A stretch of 33,872 bases of DNA. Origin: Synergistaceae bacterium (GTDB taxonomy: Bacteria; Synergistota; Synergistia; Synergistales; Synergistaceae). Of the stretch, positions 9,243 to 17,957 are shown piece by piece. The position numbers and the translations under genes were made by a program. The stretch covers positions 1-33,872 of the forward strand of contig JAISRE010000083.1 of NCBI GenBank assembly GCA_031273805.1. The letters are read 5' to 3'. Position 1 is the stretch's first letter; each line of letters starts with the position of its first letter. The notes beneath the pieces are model-generated. The model saw only the letters and a program-made list of their open reading frames with translations, was not told the origin of the DNA and made no database searches.

Positions 9243-10336
9243 AAAAGCACATAGCTCTGTGTGTCCCGGATTTGAGAGGCGGCGGGGCGGAGCGCTCCAA
9301 TGTTCAAATAGCAAATGGGCTTGTAAGGCGAGGGCACTCAATCGACCTGGTGGTATTGCGCAAAGATGGCCCTTATTTTAATGATTTAGCTCCTGAAGTT
9401 CGCGTTATCGAGCTGGGAGTGGCAAGGGCGCGCTATGCTATTTTACCCCTCAGGCGGTATCTTTTGAGGATGTGTCCCGATGTTGCAATTTCTAGCCTGC
9501 TTAATGTACCTCTTGTAATATCGAGTCGCTTTTTGGGTGGTAAGACTAAAATAGTGCTGAGCGAGAGGTTTCACTTCTCAGCGATGCGCAATGACGCAAG
9601 GGCTTTAGGGGAAAAAATTGCCTTTGCTTTTGCTCGTTTTTTATATCCTATGGCTGACAAAATAACCCCTGTTTCGCAGGCGTGCGCTGACGACCTGATC
9701 AGATCTGGAATAGCGCCGCCTGATAAGGTTAGAGTTATCTATAATCCCGTGGTTTCCGATGGTCTGGATATCCTCCAGCGGGAAGCGCCAGGGCATTCAT
9801 GGTTGCAGGATAAAGGCTCTCCTGTTGTGCTTGCGGTTGGCCGTCTTCATCCATGCAAGGATTATGATTCGCTGTTAGCGGCATTTGCGCATGTGGAGGA
9901 TAAATCCGCGCGTCTGATGATTTTGGGAGAGGGAGATGAAAGAGAGAGGCTGGAGTCGATGGCCCAAAAATTGGGCATATCGGATCGAGTCTCGATGCCC
10001 GGCTTCGTGGAAAATCCATACTCCTATATGGCTCGCTGCGACGTATTCGTCCTCTGTTCGAAGTACGAAGGGCTTCCCGGAGTTCTCATTCAGGCTATGG
10101 CCTGTGGAGCTACGCCTGTGGTTACGGACTCGCCGGGAGGATCGGCGGAAGTGTTGGGGCCTGATCTGCGCGACTATCTTGTGCCTGTCGGCGACGTCGA
10201 GGCGTTATCGAATGCGATATCCTCCGCGTTGAAAGCGCCGCTGTCTCCGGACGCCCTGCGAGAAAGAGCGTGGGTTTTTTCTGAGGATGCGTCCATAGAC
10301 GCGTATGAGCAATTGATTTATGATCTTTGCGGATAG
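9230..10336 (+). CDS. Glycosyltransferase, family 4 (GT-B fold)
   Basis: 368 residues from TTG 9230, inside the end of the dehydrogenase gene, with GGAGGG (9216-9221) about eight bases upstream as ribosome site. N-terminal acceptor domain begins CVPDLRGGGAERS, the usual GT4 glycine-rich loop. The C-terminal donor domain has VLAVGRLHPCKDYDSLLAAF, then LGEGDERERLE, and the donor-binding CSKYEGLPGVLIQAMACG (the E-x7-E type motif). It is a retaining enzyme using a nucleotide-sugar at the cytoplasmic membrane face. The sugar cannot be deduced; the adjacent dehydrogenase and epimerase suggest an aminouronic acid donor. Confidence 0.87.
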   Translation: MEFVKKHIALCVPDLRGGGAERSNVQIANGLVRRGHSIDLVVLRKDGPYFNDLAPEVRVIELGVARARYAILPLRRYLLRMCPDVAISSLLNVPLVISSRFLGGKTKIVLSERFHFSAMRNDARALGEKIAFAFARFLYPMADKITPVSQACADDLIRSGIAPPDKVRVIYNPVVSDGLDILQREAPGHSWLQDKGSPVVLAVGRLHPCKDYDSLLAAFAHVEDKSARLMILGEGDERERLESMAQKLGISDRVSMPGFVENPYSYMARCDVFVLCSKYEGLPGVLIQAMACGATPVVTDSPGGSAEVLGPDLRDYLVPVGDVEALSNAISSALKAPLSPDALRERAWVFSEDASIDAYEQLIYDLCG

Positions 10337-10369
10337 GTTTTTGCAATATCTTGAGGAAGGGTGATTGTG

Positions 10370-11416
10370 ATGGCTAAGGTTCTTCTCACTGGGAGCGCGG
10401 GTTTCATCGGATACCATGTCGCGAAAACGCTCGCTCAGGACTCTCGGTATGAGGTGCTGTGTCTGGATAATATAAACGACTATTACGATGTCGGCTTGAA
10501 ATATGCCCGGCTGGAGGACCTTGGATTTGAAACTGGCGGGGGGTGTAAGGGAATAATATCGAGCCGGACTTGTCCACGCTTGAGATTTATCAGGCTCGAT
10601 CTTGCCGACAGGGAGGGCGTGTCCAGGCTTTTCAAGGATGAGTCGTTCGAATACGTCATTCACCTCGCGGCTCAGGCTGGGGTCCGTTATTCGCTCGAAA
10701 ACCCATACGCTTACATCGACAGCAATATTTACGGTTTTTTGAACATCCTGGAGGGCTGCAGGCATAACCCTGTCCGCCACCTGCTGTACGCCTCGTCCAG
10801 CTCAGTTTACGGCCTCAACAGCGAGGTCCCGTTCAGCGAGGATCACAATGTGGACTGCCCGGCCTCCCTGTACGCCTGCACCAAGAAAGCCGATGAACTG
10901 ATGGCGCACTCGTACAGCCACCTATTTGGCATACCGTGCACGGGGCTCAGGTTCTTCACGGTGTACGGCCCGTGGGGGCGCCCGGACATGGCATGTTTCC
11001 TCTTTACCAGGAAAATATACTCGAACGAGCCGATAGATATCTATAACCACGGCGACATGCGCAGAGATTTCACCTATATAAGCGATGTTGTGAGCGCCAT
11101 AGTCTCGCTTCTGCCGATCGTACCGGAGCCAATGAGCAAGGAGGGTACTAACTCCAAGGCGAGGTGTTGTATATACAATATCGGCAACAACTCGCCGGTC
11201 GCGCTGATGGAGTTCATCGAGACACTGGAGTCGCTGATCGGAATAACCTCCAGGAAAAACCTGATGCCGATGCAGCCTGGGGATGTTTTAGCGACATACG
11301 CGGACATCACGAATATTCAGCGGCATACCTCGTTCCACCCGCAAACTCCTTTGCGCGAAGGGCTGAAGGCATTTGTGGACTGGTATAAGGCAACATACAG
11401 GATCGATCAGGGGTAA
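10370..11416 (+). CDS. UDP-glucuronate 4-epimerase family protein (CapI/TviC role)
   Basis: 348 residues. Start taken as ATG 10370, because AGGAAGG at 10354-10360 is nine bases upstream; the GTG at 10361 would touch that site. Extended short-chain dehydrogenase: NAD motif TGSAGFIG, then LDNINDYYDVGLKYARL, a signature of the CapI-type UDP-glucuronate epimerases. Catalytic Tyr and Lys in YACTKK at about residues 168-172, preceded by ASSSSVYG. The C-terminal PMQPGDVLATYADI is typical. It inverts C4 of a UDP-uronic acid. After the dehydrogenase, UDP-GlcNAcA to UDP-GalNAcA conversion is likely (inference). An insert of about 13 residues after residue 55 (GGGCKGIISSRTCP) is unusual for the family. 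Confidence 0.87.
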   Translation: MAKVLLTGSAGFIGYHVAKTLAQDSRYEVLCLDNINDYYDVGLKYARLEDLGFETGGGCKGIISSRTCPRLRFIRLDLADREGVSRLFKDESFEYVIHLAAQAGVRYSLENPYAYIDSNIYGFLNILEGCRHNPVRHLLYASSSSVYGLNSEVPFSEDHNVDCPASLYACTKKADELMAHSYSHLFGIPCTGLRFFTVYGPWGRPDMACFLFTRKIYSNEPIDIYNHGDMRRDFTYISDVVSAIVSLLPIVPEPMSKEGTNSKARCCIYNIGNNSPVALMEFIETLESLIGITSRKNLMPMQPGDVLATYADITNIQRHTSFHPQTPLREGLKAFVDWYKATYRIDQG

Positions 11417-11442
11417 AAGTGAGCCTAAGGCGTAAGAGATAG

Positions 11443-12582
11443 ATGCCTGACAAGATCAGACTGACCCATGTAATAACTGGTTTGAACGTTGGCGGCGCCG
11501 AAAACGCTCTCTGTAAGCTGGTAGAGAACATAGACCGCGAAAAATTTGAATGCACGGTATTGTCCCTGCTCCCCGACGGGGTTCTGTCAGATCGGATAAG
11601 GGAAACCGGGACGGACGTGTTCTCGATGGGTATGAGACGAGGGCGCCCCAGTCTTGGTTCGTTTATCCGAATGGTATCGAGATTAAAGAGGATAAAGCCG
11701 GATATCATCCAGACGTGGATGTATCATGCCGACCTGATGGGGGGCATGGCCGGGAAGATCCTGGGAATACCGGTTGTATGGAATATCAGGCACTCCAACC
11801 TCGACCCTATGCTAAATAAGATGAGCACCAGATTGACAGTCAAATTGTGCGCACGGATGTCCGGGTTCATTCCGGAAGGCATAGTAGGCTGCGCAAAGAG
11901 TGGGCTCGAAGTCCACGCCGCGCTGGGGTATGCTGTCGGCACGATGACTCACATTCCAAACGGGTTCGATACCGACATCTTCCGTCCTGACGAAATGGCA
12001 AGAATTTCGTTGAGGGATGAGCTGGGTATATCTCCTGACACAGTATTGACTGGAGTTATCGCGAGGTTCGACACTCAAAAGGATCACGGCAATTTTTTTG
12101 AAGCGGCGCGCAACCTGTCGAAGGAAGATGGTAATGTCCGCTTTGTCCTTTGCGGAGATGGCGTCACGCCTGATAACCCGGCTCTGGCTGACATGATAGG
12201 TGAAACGCTGAGGGACAGGGTGTTTTTGCTGGGGCGGAGAATGGATGTCCCACGAATATTGGCTGCCCTGGACGTCTCTGTGTTGCCGTCTGTTGGCGAA
12301 GCATTCCCTAACGTCGTTGGCGAGTCGATGTCCTGTGGGACGCCGTGCGTGGTGACAGACGTTGGGGATGCCGCGCTGATAGTTGGCGACACAGGCATAG
12401 TCGTCCCGCCAAGGGATTCTGCGGCGCTTGCCGCAGGCATAGGCACGGTTCTTGGAATGTCCCGGGATGAAAGGAAAAGGCTTGGAGCCAGGGCCAGGCA
12501 AAAGATCCTGGACGAGTACGAGATAAGATCGGTTGTCAGGAAGTATGAGGATTTGTACAAGGGCATATTATCTCGATGTTAA
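11443..12582 (+). CDS. Glycosyltransferase, family 4 (GT-B fold)
   Basis: 379 residues, ATG 11443. Standard GT4 architecture: THVITGLNVGGAENAL at the N-terminus, IIQTWMYHADLMGG and WNIRHSN in the acceptor domain, HIPNGFDTDIFRPD at the domain hinge, VIARFDTQKDHGNFFEAA at the donor-domain start and SVGEAFPNVVGESMSCGTPCV near the donor site. It belongs to the large family that adds hexoses or hexosamines to lipid-linked glycans. Last gene of the + strand run; its stop faces the end of an opposing glycosyltransferase gene only 18 bases away, with no obvious terminator between. Confidence 0.88.
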   Translation: MPDKIRLTHVITGLNVGGAENALCKLVENIDREKFECTVLSLLPDGVLSDRIRETGTDVFSMGMRRGRPSLGSFIRMVSRLKRIKPDIIQTWMYHADLMGGMAGKILGIPVVWNIRHSNLDPMLNKMSTRLTVKLCARMSGFIPEGIVGCAKSGLEVHAALGYAVGTMTHIPNGFDTDIFRPDEMARISLRDELGISPDTVLTGVIARFDTQKDHGNFFEAARNLSKEDGNVRFVLCGDGVTPDNPALADMIGETLRDRVFLLGRRMDVPRILAALDVSVLPSVGEAFPNVVGESMSCGTPCVVTDVGDAALIVGDTGIVVPPRDSAALAAGIGTVLGMSRDERKRLGARARQKILDEYEIRSVVRKYEDLYKGILSRC

Positions 12583-12600
12583 TCTCAAAGAACGCGAGAG

Positions 12601-13755
12601 TCAGTGATCTTCCAGCAAACACCCATAAAGCTCCTCGTGCAGCTTTATCAGGTTTTCTATCCGCCACTCCGGGTCGGGGGTAACTGTGGGATAGCGGTTT
12701 TCGAACAGCTGGAGCATTGCGTCGCGCAGCGCCAGTTGGTCTCCTGTGGGGAAGAGTATGCCTCTGTGGTTCTGGACTATGTCGTACACGCCCCTGGCGT
12801 CCGAGCCTATTATTGGGACTGCTAGACACGCCGACTCCATCGAGGCTCTGGACAGTCCCTCTCTTTCGGATGGCATTATCGTGGCGCGCGAGGCCTCGAT
12901 CAGCGCTCTTGGGTCCGCGACGTGTCCCAGAAAGTGAACCCTTTTTTCCACGCCGAGCTTTTGAGCGAGGTCCTTCATCTCCAGCATGAGTTTGCCGTCT
13001 CCCGCGCACGCCAGGTGAATTTTATCATTCCCTGTCTTCGACAGCGCGGCGATGGCGTCTTTATGTCTTTTGCGGGGGATGAACTCCGCTATCATTGAAT
13101 ACAGTACGTCGTCATCGTCCAGACCTAGTTCTGCGCGGATTTTAAGTATGTCGCACCTTTGCTTTTCCCTGTTGCTGTAGGTGGAGAAGTCCAGTCCGAT
13201 TCCGGGCATATATACTAGCGAGTTCTCGTCGATTATGTGATATTTTTTAGCCGAGTTGAAGTCCTCGTGATTTATCACTATGAGTTTGTCCGTCCAGCGT
13301 CCGGCTATTTTTTCCAGGGTGCGGAATATGAAGTTGAGTGTGCGGCGTCCGCCCTTGCAGAAGTGGAAGCCGTGCGCGGTGTAGACGACCTTGGGATTGC
13401 CTGACATCCGAAGCCCTCTCAACGCGAACCTTGTGACGAATGACGCTACCGGCGTGTGCGTGTGCACTATGTCGTATCCCCTCTCGCAGACTAGCTCGCG
13501 TATTCGTCCGTGGTTTTTGATTATGTTTCTCAAGTCGAGCGGGCTGCGGCTCCATTCAGCGTCTATCAGGTCGTCGAAGTGGCTGGCGAGGTTCTCTGAT
13601 TTGGTTATGTCATGAGCCATCGCATCGACCTTCCACCCAAGTTTGCGGAAGTGGTCGGCGTACGGGAGCAGAAATGCCGATATCGTCACAGGCACGGTCG
13701 TTACGATGAGAAGTTTGGGTTTCTCGCCGGCGTCTAGTACGATCGCATCACTCAT
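12601..13755 (-). CDS. Glycosyltransferase, family 4 (PglA/CapM-like)
   Basis: 384 residues, ATG at 13755 overlapping the stop of the FkbH-like gene (ATGA). Acceptor domain: LLIVTTVPVTISAFLLPYADHF, YDIVHTHTPVASFVTR, VVYTAHGFHF. Donor domain: IAEFIPRKRHKDAIAAL, VHFLGHVADPRALIEAS, PSEREGLSRASMESACLAVPII. The HTHTP and TAHGFHF motifs are frequent in enzymes adding the second sugar after the initiating transferase. As the last gene of an operon with PglC-, PglD- and PglE-like proteins, it may act on an undecaprenyl-diphosphate-linked bacillosamine-type sugar (inference). Confidence 0.88.
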   Translation of the reverse strand: MSDAIVLDAGEKPKLLIVTTVPVTISAFLLPYADHFRKLGWKVDAMAHDITKSENLASHFDDLIDAEWSRSPLDLRNIIKNHGRIRELVCERGYDIVHTHTPVASFVTRFALRGLRMSGNPKVVYTAHGFHFCKGGRRTLNFIFRTLEKIAGRWTDKLIVINHEDFNSAKKYHIIDENSLVYMPGIGLDFSTYSNREKQRCDILKIRAELGLDDDDVLYSMIAEFIPRKRHKDAIAALSKTGNDKIHLACAGDGKLMLEMKDLAQKLGVEKRVHFLGHVADPRALIEASRATIMPSEREGLSRASMESACLAVPIIGSDARGVYDIVQNHRGILFPTGDQLALRDAMLQLFENRYPTVTPDPEWRIENLIKLHEELYGCLLEDH

Positions 13756-15392
13756 AGTTCCACCACCTTCATCAGATCCTCGCCCGGTCCGGTATATGGC
13801 AGGTAGAGGACATATTTAAATATCCCGTCATGTGACGAATCTGCTCCGGCCTCAGCATAGCCAACCCTGCTCCAGAAGTCGCTCGCCACTGAATTTTTAG
13901 CGCTTCGTATATATTGCGCGAGCACTGTCTTGACACCTATCGATAGCAAGTCCCGCTCGACGGCTCGGATAAACGCGCGTTCAACGCCTCTTTCCATGAC
14001 ACGGCAGCTCATGAGGAACGTATCTATCAGCGCTGTTTCGTTGCCTGTCAGGTACACAATGCAAAAGATCACCTTGCCGTAATCGCCGAACCGGTCTTTG
14101 AGCTCCCCCACGTAGGCCCTATAGTCGGGCGAGTTCATCACGGATTGAAGCTCGGCCTCGGAGTAGCGGTAGGTTGTAAGGTTGAACTGGTTCGTCTTGT
14201 TGGTCAGTTGCGAAGCCCGTGGCAGGTTGTGAGCGTTGAGCCCTTCAATCGACAAAACCATGTCCAGTGATCTGAGGTATTCATCGATGCTTGCGTATGC
14301 GTGTCTCTCCCCCTGCCTACGCGCCTCTGCGGCGTACTGCTCTGTCTTGATGGCGTCCTCTGCGGTATTTTGTACCTGAAGGAAGTATTGGTGGGCGACG
14401 CCCGCTATGAACTCCTCCAGTTTGGACGAGTCGCTCGGGAAGTCCGGCGTCGCGACGTCGGGCAGCGCTATGCGCATTGCCTCCCGTTCGAGGGGGTTGT
14501 CGTCGATGAACACGAATGCGTCCGTCCCGATGTTGAGTTCTTCGGCCAGGGCTCTAAGATTTTGGGATTTAGGGCTCCAGTTCGACTTGATAGCGACAAA
14601 ATCGTTCGACCTGAGGAGCATGTCGGGGTGGTTGTCGATGCCGCCCAGAGCGTCGTCCATGTTGTTCTTCGACAGGACGGCAAGCAGCACGCCGCTCTCC
14701 TTGAGTTCCCTGATCCTGCTTTGGAAGTCGTAGAACCTGCTCCCGGAGCCGACTTTATCGAGGTGAATCCCGTCGATGCCGAGCTCCCCGATCACCCCGC
14801 CCCAGAGAGTGTTGTCGAGGTCGAGAGCGAGGCATTTCCTGCGGGCCCCGTGCATTGCTCGCCATATCACGGCTATCTCGTCGGCTATCGCCTCCTCGCC
14901 CGGCTTGGAGAACGGCATGCCGCCCATGTACCATACCCGGTTGTTGTAAAAGTTCCTGCGTCCCATGTTTGCGGCGAGCTCCGCGAGATCGAGTATGGGA
15001 ACAGGGATATCCTCCATAGCCCGCCGCCAGTATGCGCCCGCTGCCAGCTCCGGCTTGCGGGACGTGAGCGGTCTTATGTGTATGTCCGGTATATCCAGTG
15101 TCGAGACGACGTATGTGATGTCCCTGTGGTTTGAGGCGCAATCGTCTATTAGCGTAACGATGGGGGCAAGCGCCTCCTCCGGCGCGGAATATTTCTCCCC
15201 CAGGAGCGTCCTCCCGTGGAGGACGATGAAAACCTCTCCGGGGCCCGATGAGTATATTTGGGAATTGGGGTTGGCGAGCTCCTGCAGCCACGTGTTGTAG
15301 GCTTTAGGGTAATATATCTCCCCCTTGACGAGCTCTTTTGCCCGCATTGCGACGGAGGTCATGGTGACGTTGGACAGGATGGAAATTGTCAT
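13752..15392 (-). CDS. FkbH-like protein (HAD-IIIC phosphatase plus GNAT acyltransferase)
   Basis: 546 residues, ATG 15392, overlapping neighbours on both sides by ATGA. N-terminal part of about 180 residues with weak similarity to the N-terminal region of FkbH proteins. HAD domain starts at CLALDLDNTLWGG (about residue 186), with LAVLSKNN and FVFIDDNPLEREAMR following. The C-terminal domain, LTNKTNQFNLTTYRYSE onward to CRVMERGVERAFI, is the GNAT-type part seen in FkbH. Known FkbH proteins take 1,3-bisphosphoglycerate, dephosphorylate it and load glyceryl onto a carrier protein. No carrier-protein gene is visible here. Position in a glycan operon suggests addition of an acyl or glyceryl group to a sugar, but this is an inference. 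Confidence 0.85.
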   Translation of the reverse strand: MTISILSNVTMTSVAMRAKELVKGEIYYPKAYNTWLQELANPNSQIYSSGPGEVFIVLHGRTLLGEKYSAPEEALAPIVTLIDDCASNHRDITYVVSTLDIPDIHIRPLTSRKPELAAGAYWRRAMEDIPVPILDLAELAANMGRRNFYNNRVWYMGGMPFSKPGEEAIADEIAVIWRAMHGARRKCLALDLDNTLWGGVIGELGIDGIHLDKVGSGSRFYDFQSRIRELKESGVLLAVLSKNNMDDALGGIDNHPDMLLRSNDFVAIKSNWSPKSQNLRALAEELNIGTDAFVFIDDNPLEREAMRIALPDVATPDFPSDSSKLEEFIAGVAHQYFLQVQNTAEDAIKTEQYAAEARRQGERHAYASIDEYLRSLDMVLSIEGLNAHNLPRASQLTNKTNQFNLTTYRYSEAELQSVMNSPDYRAYVGELKDRFGDYGKVIFCIVYLTGNETALIDTFLMSCRVMERGVERAFIRAVERDLLSIGVKTVLAQYIRSAKNSVASDFWSRVGYAEAGADSSHDGIFKYVLYLPYTGPGEDLMKVVEL

Positions 15393-16030
15393 GGTTTTGT
15401 TATGGCCCTTGCGGGATTACCTATCACAGTAACGCCGTCCGGCACATCGTGAACGACAATGCTTCCCATGCCAATGGTGCAGTCCGCCCCGATAATAATG
15501 CCCTGTTTCAAGGCGCTTAGCACGCCGATCATTCCGCGTTCCCCTATATGCACATTGCCTGAAATGGCGGCGGACGGCATAATGGACGTGAAATTTCCGA
15601 CGATGGCGTCGTGACCTATCATTGCGCCGTAATTCAAAAACACGCAGTCGCCGATCGCGGCATCGACGCTTACCAGGCAGTTTTCGGCGATAACCACTCC
15701 CTCCCCAAGGCGTGCGTAATCACTTATCCGTGCGCTTGGATGCACGATATTCGGGAAGGATATCAGGGGATTTTCCCTGAGCCTGCGGTAAACCCCCTCC
15801 TTCGCATGCGGGTCTGCAAAGCCTATGACGACGGAGCATGGCTCGGCAATCGAGTCCAGATATTCGCCGCCGCCAAGCACCGCAGCGTCGTTCAGGACGG
15901 TCCCGGGTTTGACCTCGTCGTCGACGAAACCAAGTATGACGGCGCCCTTAGCGCACAGCGTCAGCCTGACTGCTTGGAGTACCTCGCGCCCAAGTCCGCC
16001 TGCGCCGTATATAATTATATTGCGGGACAT
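15389..16030 (-). CDS. pglD: Sugar O/N-acetyltransferase, PglD/NeuD family
   Basis: 213 residues. Start at ATG 16030 (MSRNIIIYGAGGLGREV), preceded by GGAGG with seven bases' spacing; the open frame extends to 16066. The N-terminal PglD domain binds the UDP-sugar (IYGAGGLGRE, VLGGGEYL, VVIGFADP). The C-terminal left-handed beta helix has hexapeptide repeats (FPNIVHPSARIS, GEGVVIAENCLVS) and the catalytic His in NYGAMIGHDAIVG at about residue 139. PglD transfers acetyl from acetyl-CoA to the 4-amine of UDP-4-amino-4,6-dideoxy-GlcNAc. The neighbouring aminotransferase and phosphoglycosyl transferase support that role. A related NeuD-type O-acetyltransferase is the main alternative. Confidence 0.85.
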   Translation of the reverse strand: MSRNIIIYGAGGLGREVLQAVRLTLCAKGAVILGFVDDEVKPGTVLNDAAVLGGGEYLDSIAEPCSVVIGFADPHAKEGVYRRLRENPLISFPNIVHPSARISDYARLGEGVVIAENCLVSVDAAIGDCVFLNYGAMIGHDAIVGNFTSIMPSAAISGNVHIGERGMIGVLSALKQGIIIGADCTIGMGSIVVHDVPDGVTVIGNPARAITKP

Positions 16031-16117
16031 ATCATATCCTCCAAGGTGAGGGATGCCTCTCGGCATGATCTGGAAAATCTTCTGAATAGAAGGATAGATC
16101 GCGCAATTTTCACTATT

Positions 16118-16723
16118 TTATCTCTCTCCTGTAAACTTTGGCATAGTCGCCTCACTGGCGGCGGATATTCCCTCTCGTCTCGCGGCTTTCTTGATTGTCC
16201 GGAGAATTATCCTGACGTCGAGTAAGATGCCCATGTGCTCGACGTACCAGACGTCGAGGGCGAACTTTTCCGGCCATGATATTGAGTTGCGCCCGTTTAT
16301 CTGCGCCCATCCGGTAATGCCGGGCCTGACATTCAGGCGAATCCTCTGCTCGTCGCTGTAGAGCGGCACGTACTCCATAAGAAGCGGGCGGGGCCCGACC
16401 AGGCTCATATCACCCTTCAGCACGTTCCACAGCTGCGGAAGCTCGTCCATGCTGGTTGATCTCAGCCACTTCCCGAACATCGTCAGCCTTGCCTCATCCG
16501 GCAGGAGTTCCCCGTCTTTGCCGCGCTCGTTCGTCATCGTCCGGTACTTGTACAGTTTGAAGGGCCTGCCCGACAAACCCGCGCGCTCTTGAACGAAAAT
16601 GGCGGGAGGGGACATCTCTCGCCGGACTTTCAGCGCAATCCACAGCATCAGCGGGGAGAATATAACGAGCCCGATTGTGCCGCCCACAATGTCCATCAGT
16701 CGCTTGCAGGCAAAAAAAAACAT
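16118..16723 (-). CDS. pglC: Initiating phosphoglycosyl transferase, PglC-like
   Basis: 201 residues, ATG 16723, the usual length for monotopic PglC-type enzymes that move phospho-diNAcBac or a related phospho-sugar from UDP-sugar to undecaprenyl phosphate. One re-entrant hydrophobic helix near the N-terminus (LMDIVGGTIGLVIFSPL). Cytoplasmic core with FVQERAGLSGRPFKLYKYRTM, the catalytic Asp-Glu dyad in STSMDELPQLWNV (about residues 91-94), KGDMSLVGPRP and VRPGITGWAQINGRN. No good ribosome site is seen. A run of nine T (A on the + strand, 16712-16720) directly follows the ATG, so a one-base slip would frameshift the gene at codon 2-4. It would commit the pathway to lipid-linked glycan assembly. 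Confidence 0.92.
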   Translation of the reverse strand: MFFFACKRLMDIVGGTIGLVIFSPLMLWIALKVRREMSPPAIFVQERAGLSGRPFKLYKYRTMTNERGKDGELLPDEARLTMFGKWLRSTSMDELPQLWNVLKGDMSLVGPRPLLMEYVPLYSDEQRIRLNVRPGITGWAQINGRNSISWPEKFALDVWYVEHMGILLDVRIILRTIKKAARREGISAASEATMPKFTGER

Positions 16724-16749
16724 TTGGAAAACATTTAATCAGCGATCCC

Positions 16750-17856
16750 CTAGTCCCTTATCTGCCTGAGCACTATCTCTATCACCCTGTCCTGATCGTC
16801 GGGGGAGAGGTTCGATCCCGATGGGAGGCAGAGCCCGTCCTCGAATAGGGACGCGCTCACGTCGCCGGTGTCGTGGGGGTAATAGCGCACGCCCTTGAAT
16901 ACGGGCTGCAGGTGCATGGGCTTCCACACCGGACGTGACTCGATGTCCTGTGCCTCAAGCGCCTCCATGACGCGGATATTGGTCGTTCCGGATGCGCATG
17001 GGTCTACTGTCATAGCCGTGAGCCAGCGGTTCGAGGAGCTCCACTCGGGCTCCGGCATAAACGATATGCCGGGATGTCCGGCCAGCGCCTGATAATATCT
17101 GTCGAACACAGCCCTGCGCGCGGCCACGCGTTGTTCCAGGAGCTTCAGCTGCGCCCGTCCTATGCCGGCAAGCACGTTGCTCATCCTGAAGTTGTAGCCC
17201 AGCTCGGAGTGTTGATACCACGGCGCCCTGTCGCGCGCCTGCGTTGAGAGGCGCCGGGCGTGAGCTATCGCCTCCTCGTCATCCGAGAGTAGCATGCCCC
17301 CTCCTGACGTGGTGATTATCTTGTTGCCGTTGAAGGAGTAAAACGAGAATTTGCCGAACGACCCCGTCTGACGCCCCTTGTAGGCCGCGCCCAATGATTC
17401 TGCGGCGTCCTCGAGGATTGGAACGCCGTAAGATGAGCAGAGCTGGATGATTTTGTCCATGTCGCACGATTGACCGTAGAGATTGACCGCGATGACCAGA
17501 CGGGGCATCTTCCCGCTCGCGGCGGCGTCAGCTAGCGCTCGTTCGAGCGCGGAGGGCGACATGTTCCACGACTCCGGCTCCGAGTCGATTAGTATCGGCG
17601 TTGCGCCGCACTGCACAACGGGCGCGAGTGAGGCCACGAATGTCATGGATGAGCAGAAAAACGTGTCCCCCCGCTGAATTCCCATTTGGAGAGCCGCGAG
17701 ATGAGCCGCAGCCGTCCCGGAGGAGAGCGCCAGCGCGGAGCGCACGCCCGCGTGAAGCGCGCACTCACGCTCAAAGCCCTCGACGTGAGGCCCAAGGGGA
17801 GCAACCCAGTTCGTATCGAATGCTTCCTTGACGTAATTTATCTCCTCTCCGCCCAT
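16750..17856 (-). CDS. pglE: DegT/DnrJ/EryC1 PLP aminotransferase, PglE-like
   Basis: 368 residues counted from the first ATG (17856), but the conserved family N-terminus RIYLSAPHMGGEE continues upstream: RIYLSAPH is encoded just before the ATG. The open frame runs back to a TAA and contains no ATG, GTG or TTG. GGAGGG precedes ATT (17893-17895) and ATC (17887-17889), so a rare start at about 17889 is likely. The enzyme transfers an amine from glutamate to the 4-keto sugar made by a PglF-type dehydratase (not in this window). SSGTAAAHLA and EDAAESLGA bind PLP; the Schiff-base Lys lies in SFNGNKIITTSGGG. First gene of the - strand glycan operon. Confidence 0.9.
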   Translation of the reverse strand: MGGEEINYVKEAFDTNWVAPLGPHVEGFERECALHAGVRSALALSSGTAAAHLAALQMGIQRGDTFFCSSMTFVASLAPVVQCGATPILIDSEPESWNMSPSALERALADAAASGKMPRLVIAVNLYGQSCDMDKIIQLCSSYGVPILEDAAESLGAAYKGRQTGSFGKFSFYSFNGNKIITTSGGGMLLSDDEEAIAHARRLSTQARDRAPWYQHSELGYNFRMSNVLAGIGRAQLKLLEQRVAARRAVFDRYYQALAGHPGISFMPEPEWSSSNRWLTAMTVDPCASGTTNIRVMEALEAQDIESRPVWKPMHLQPVFKGVRYYPHDTGDVSASLFEDGLCLPSGSNLSPDDQDRVIEIVLRQIRD

Positions 17857-17957
17857 ATGAGGAGCGGAGAGATATATGCGACCGGTGATCTGAATCCCTC
17901 CCTCGCGAGGTTAAAGATATTCCCTCGTCATTTTTCACATATAAAAAATAATAGTAG

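Noticed and set aside
12583-12600. Bidirectional terminator between the two convergent glycosyltransferase genes
   Set aside because: The 18-base gap contains no hairpin with a T run.
14301-15134. A 277-codon + strand open frame opposite the FkbH-like gene
   Set aside because: It is a high-GC shadow of a well-supported gene, with no recognisable motif.
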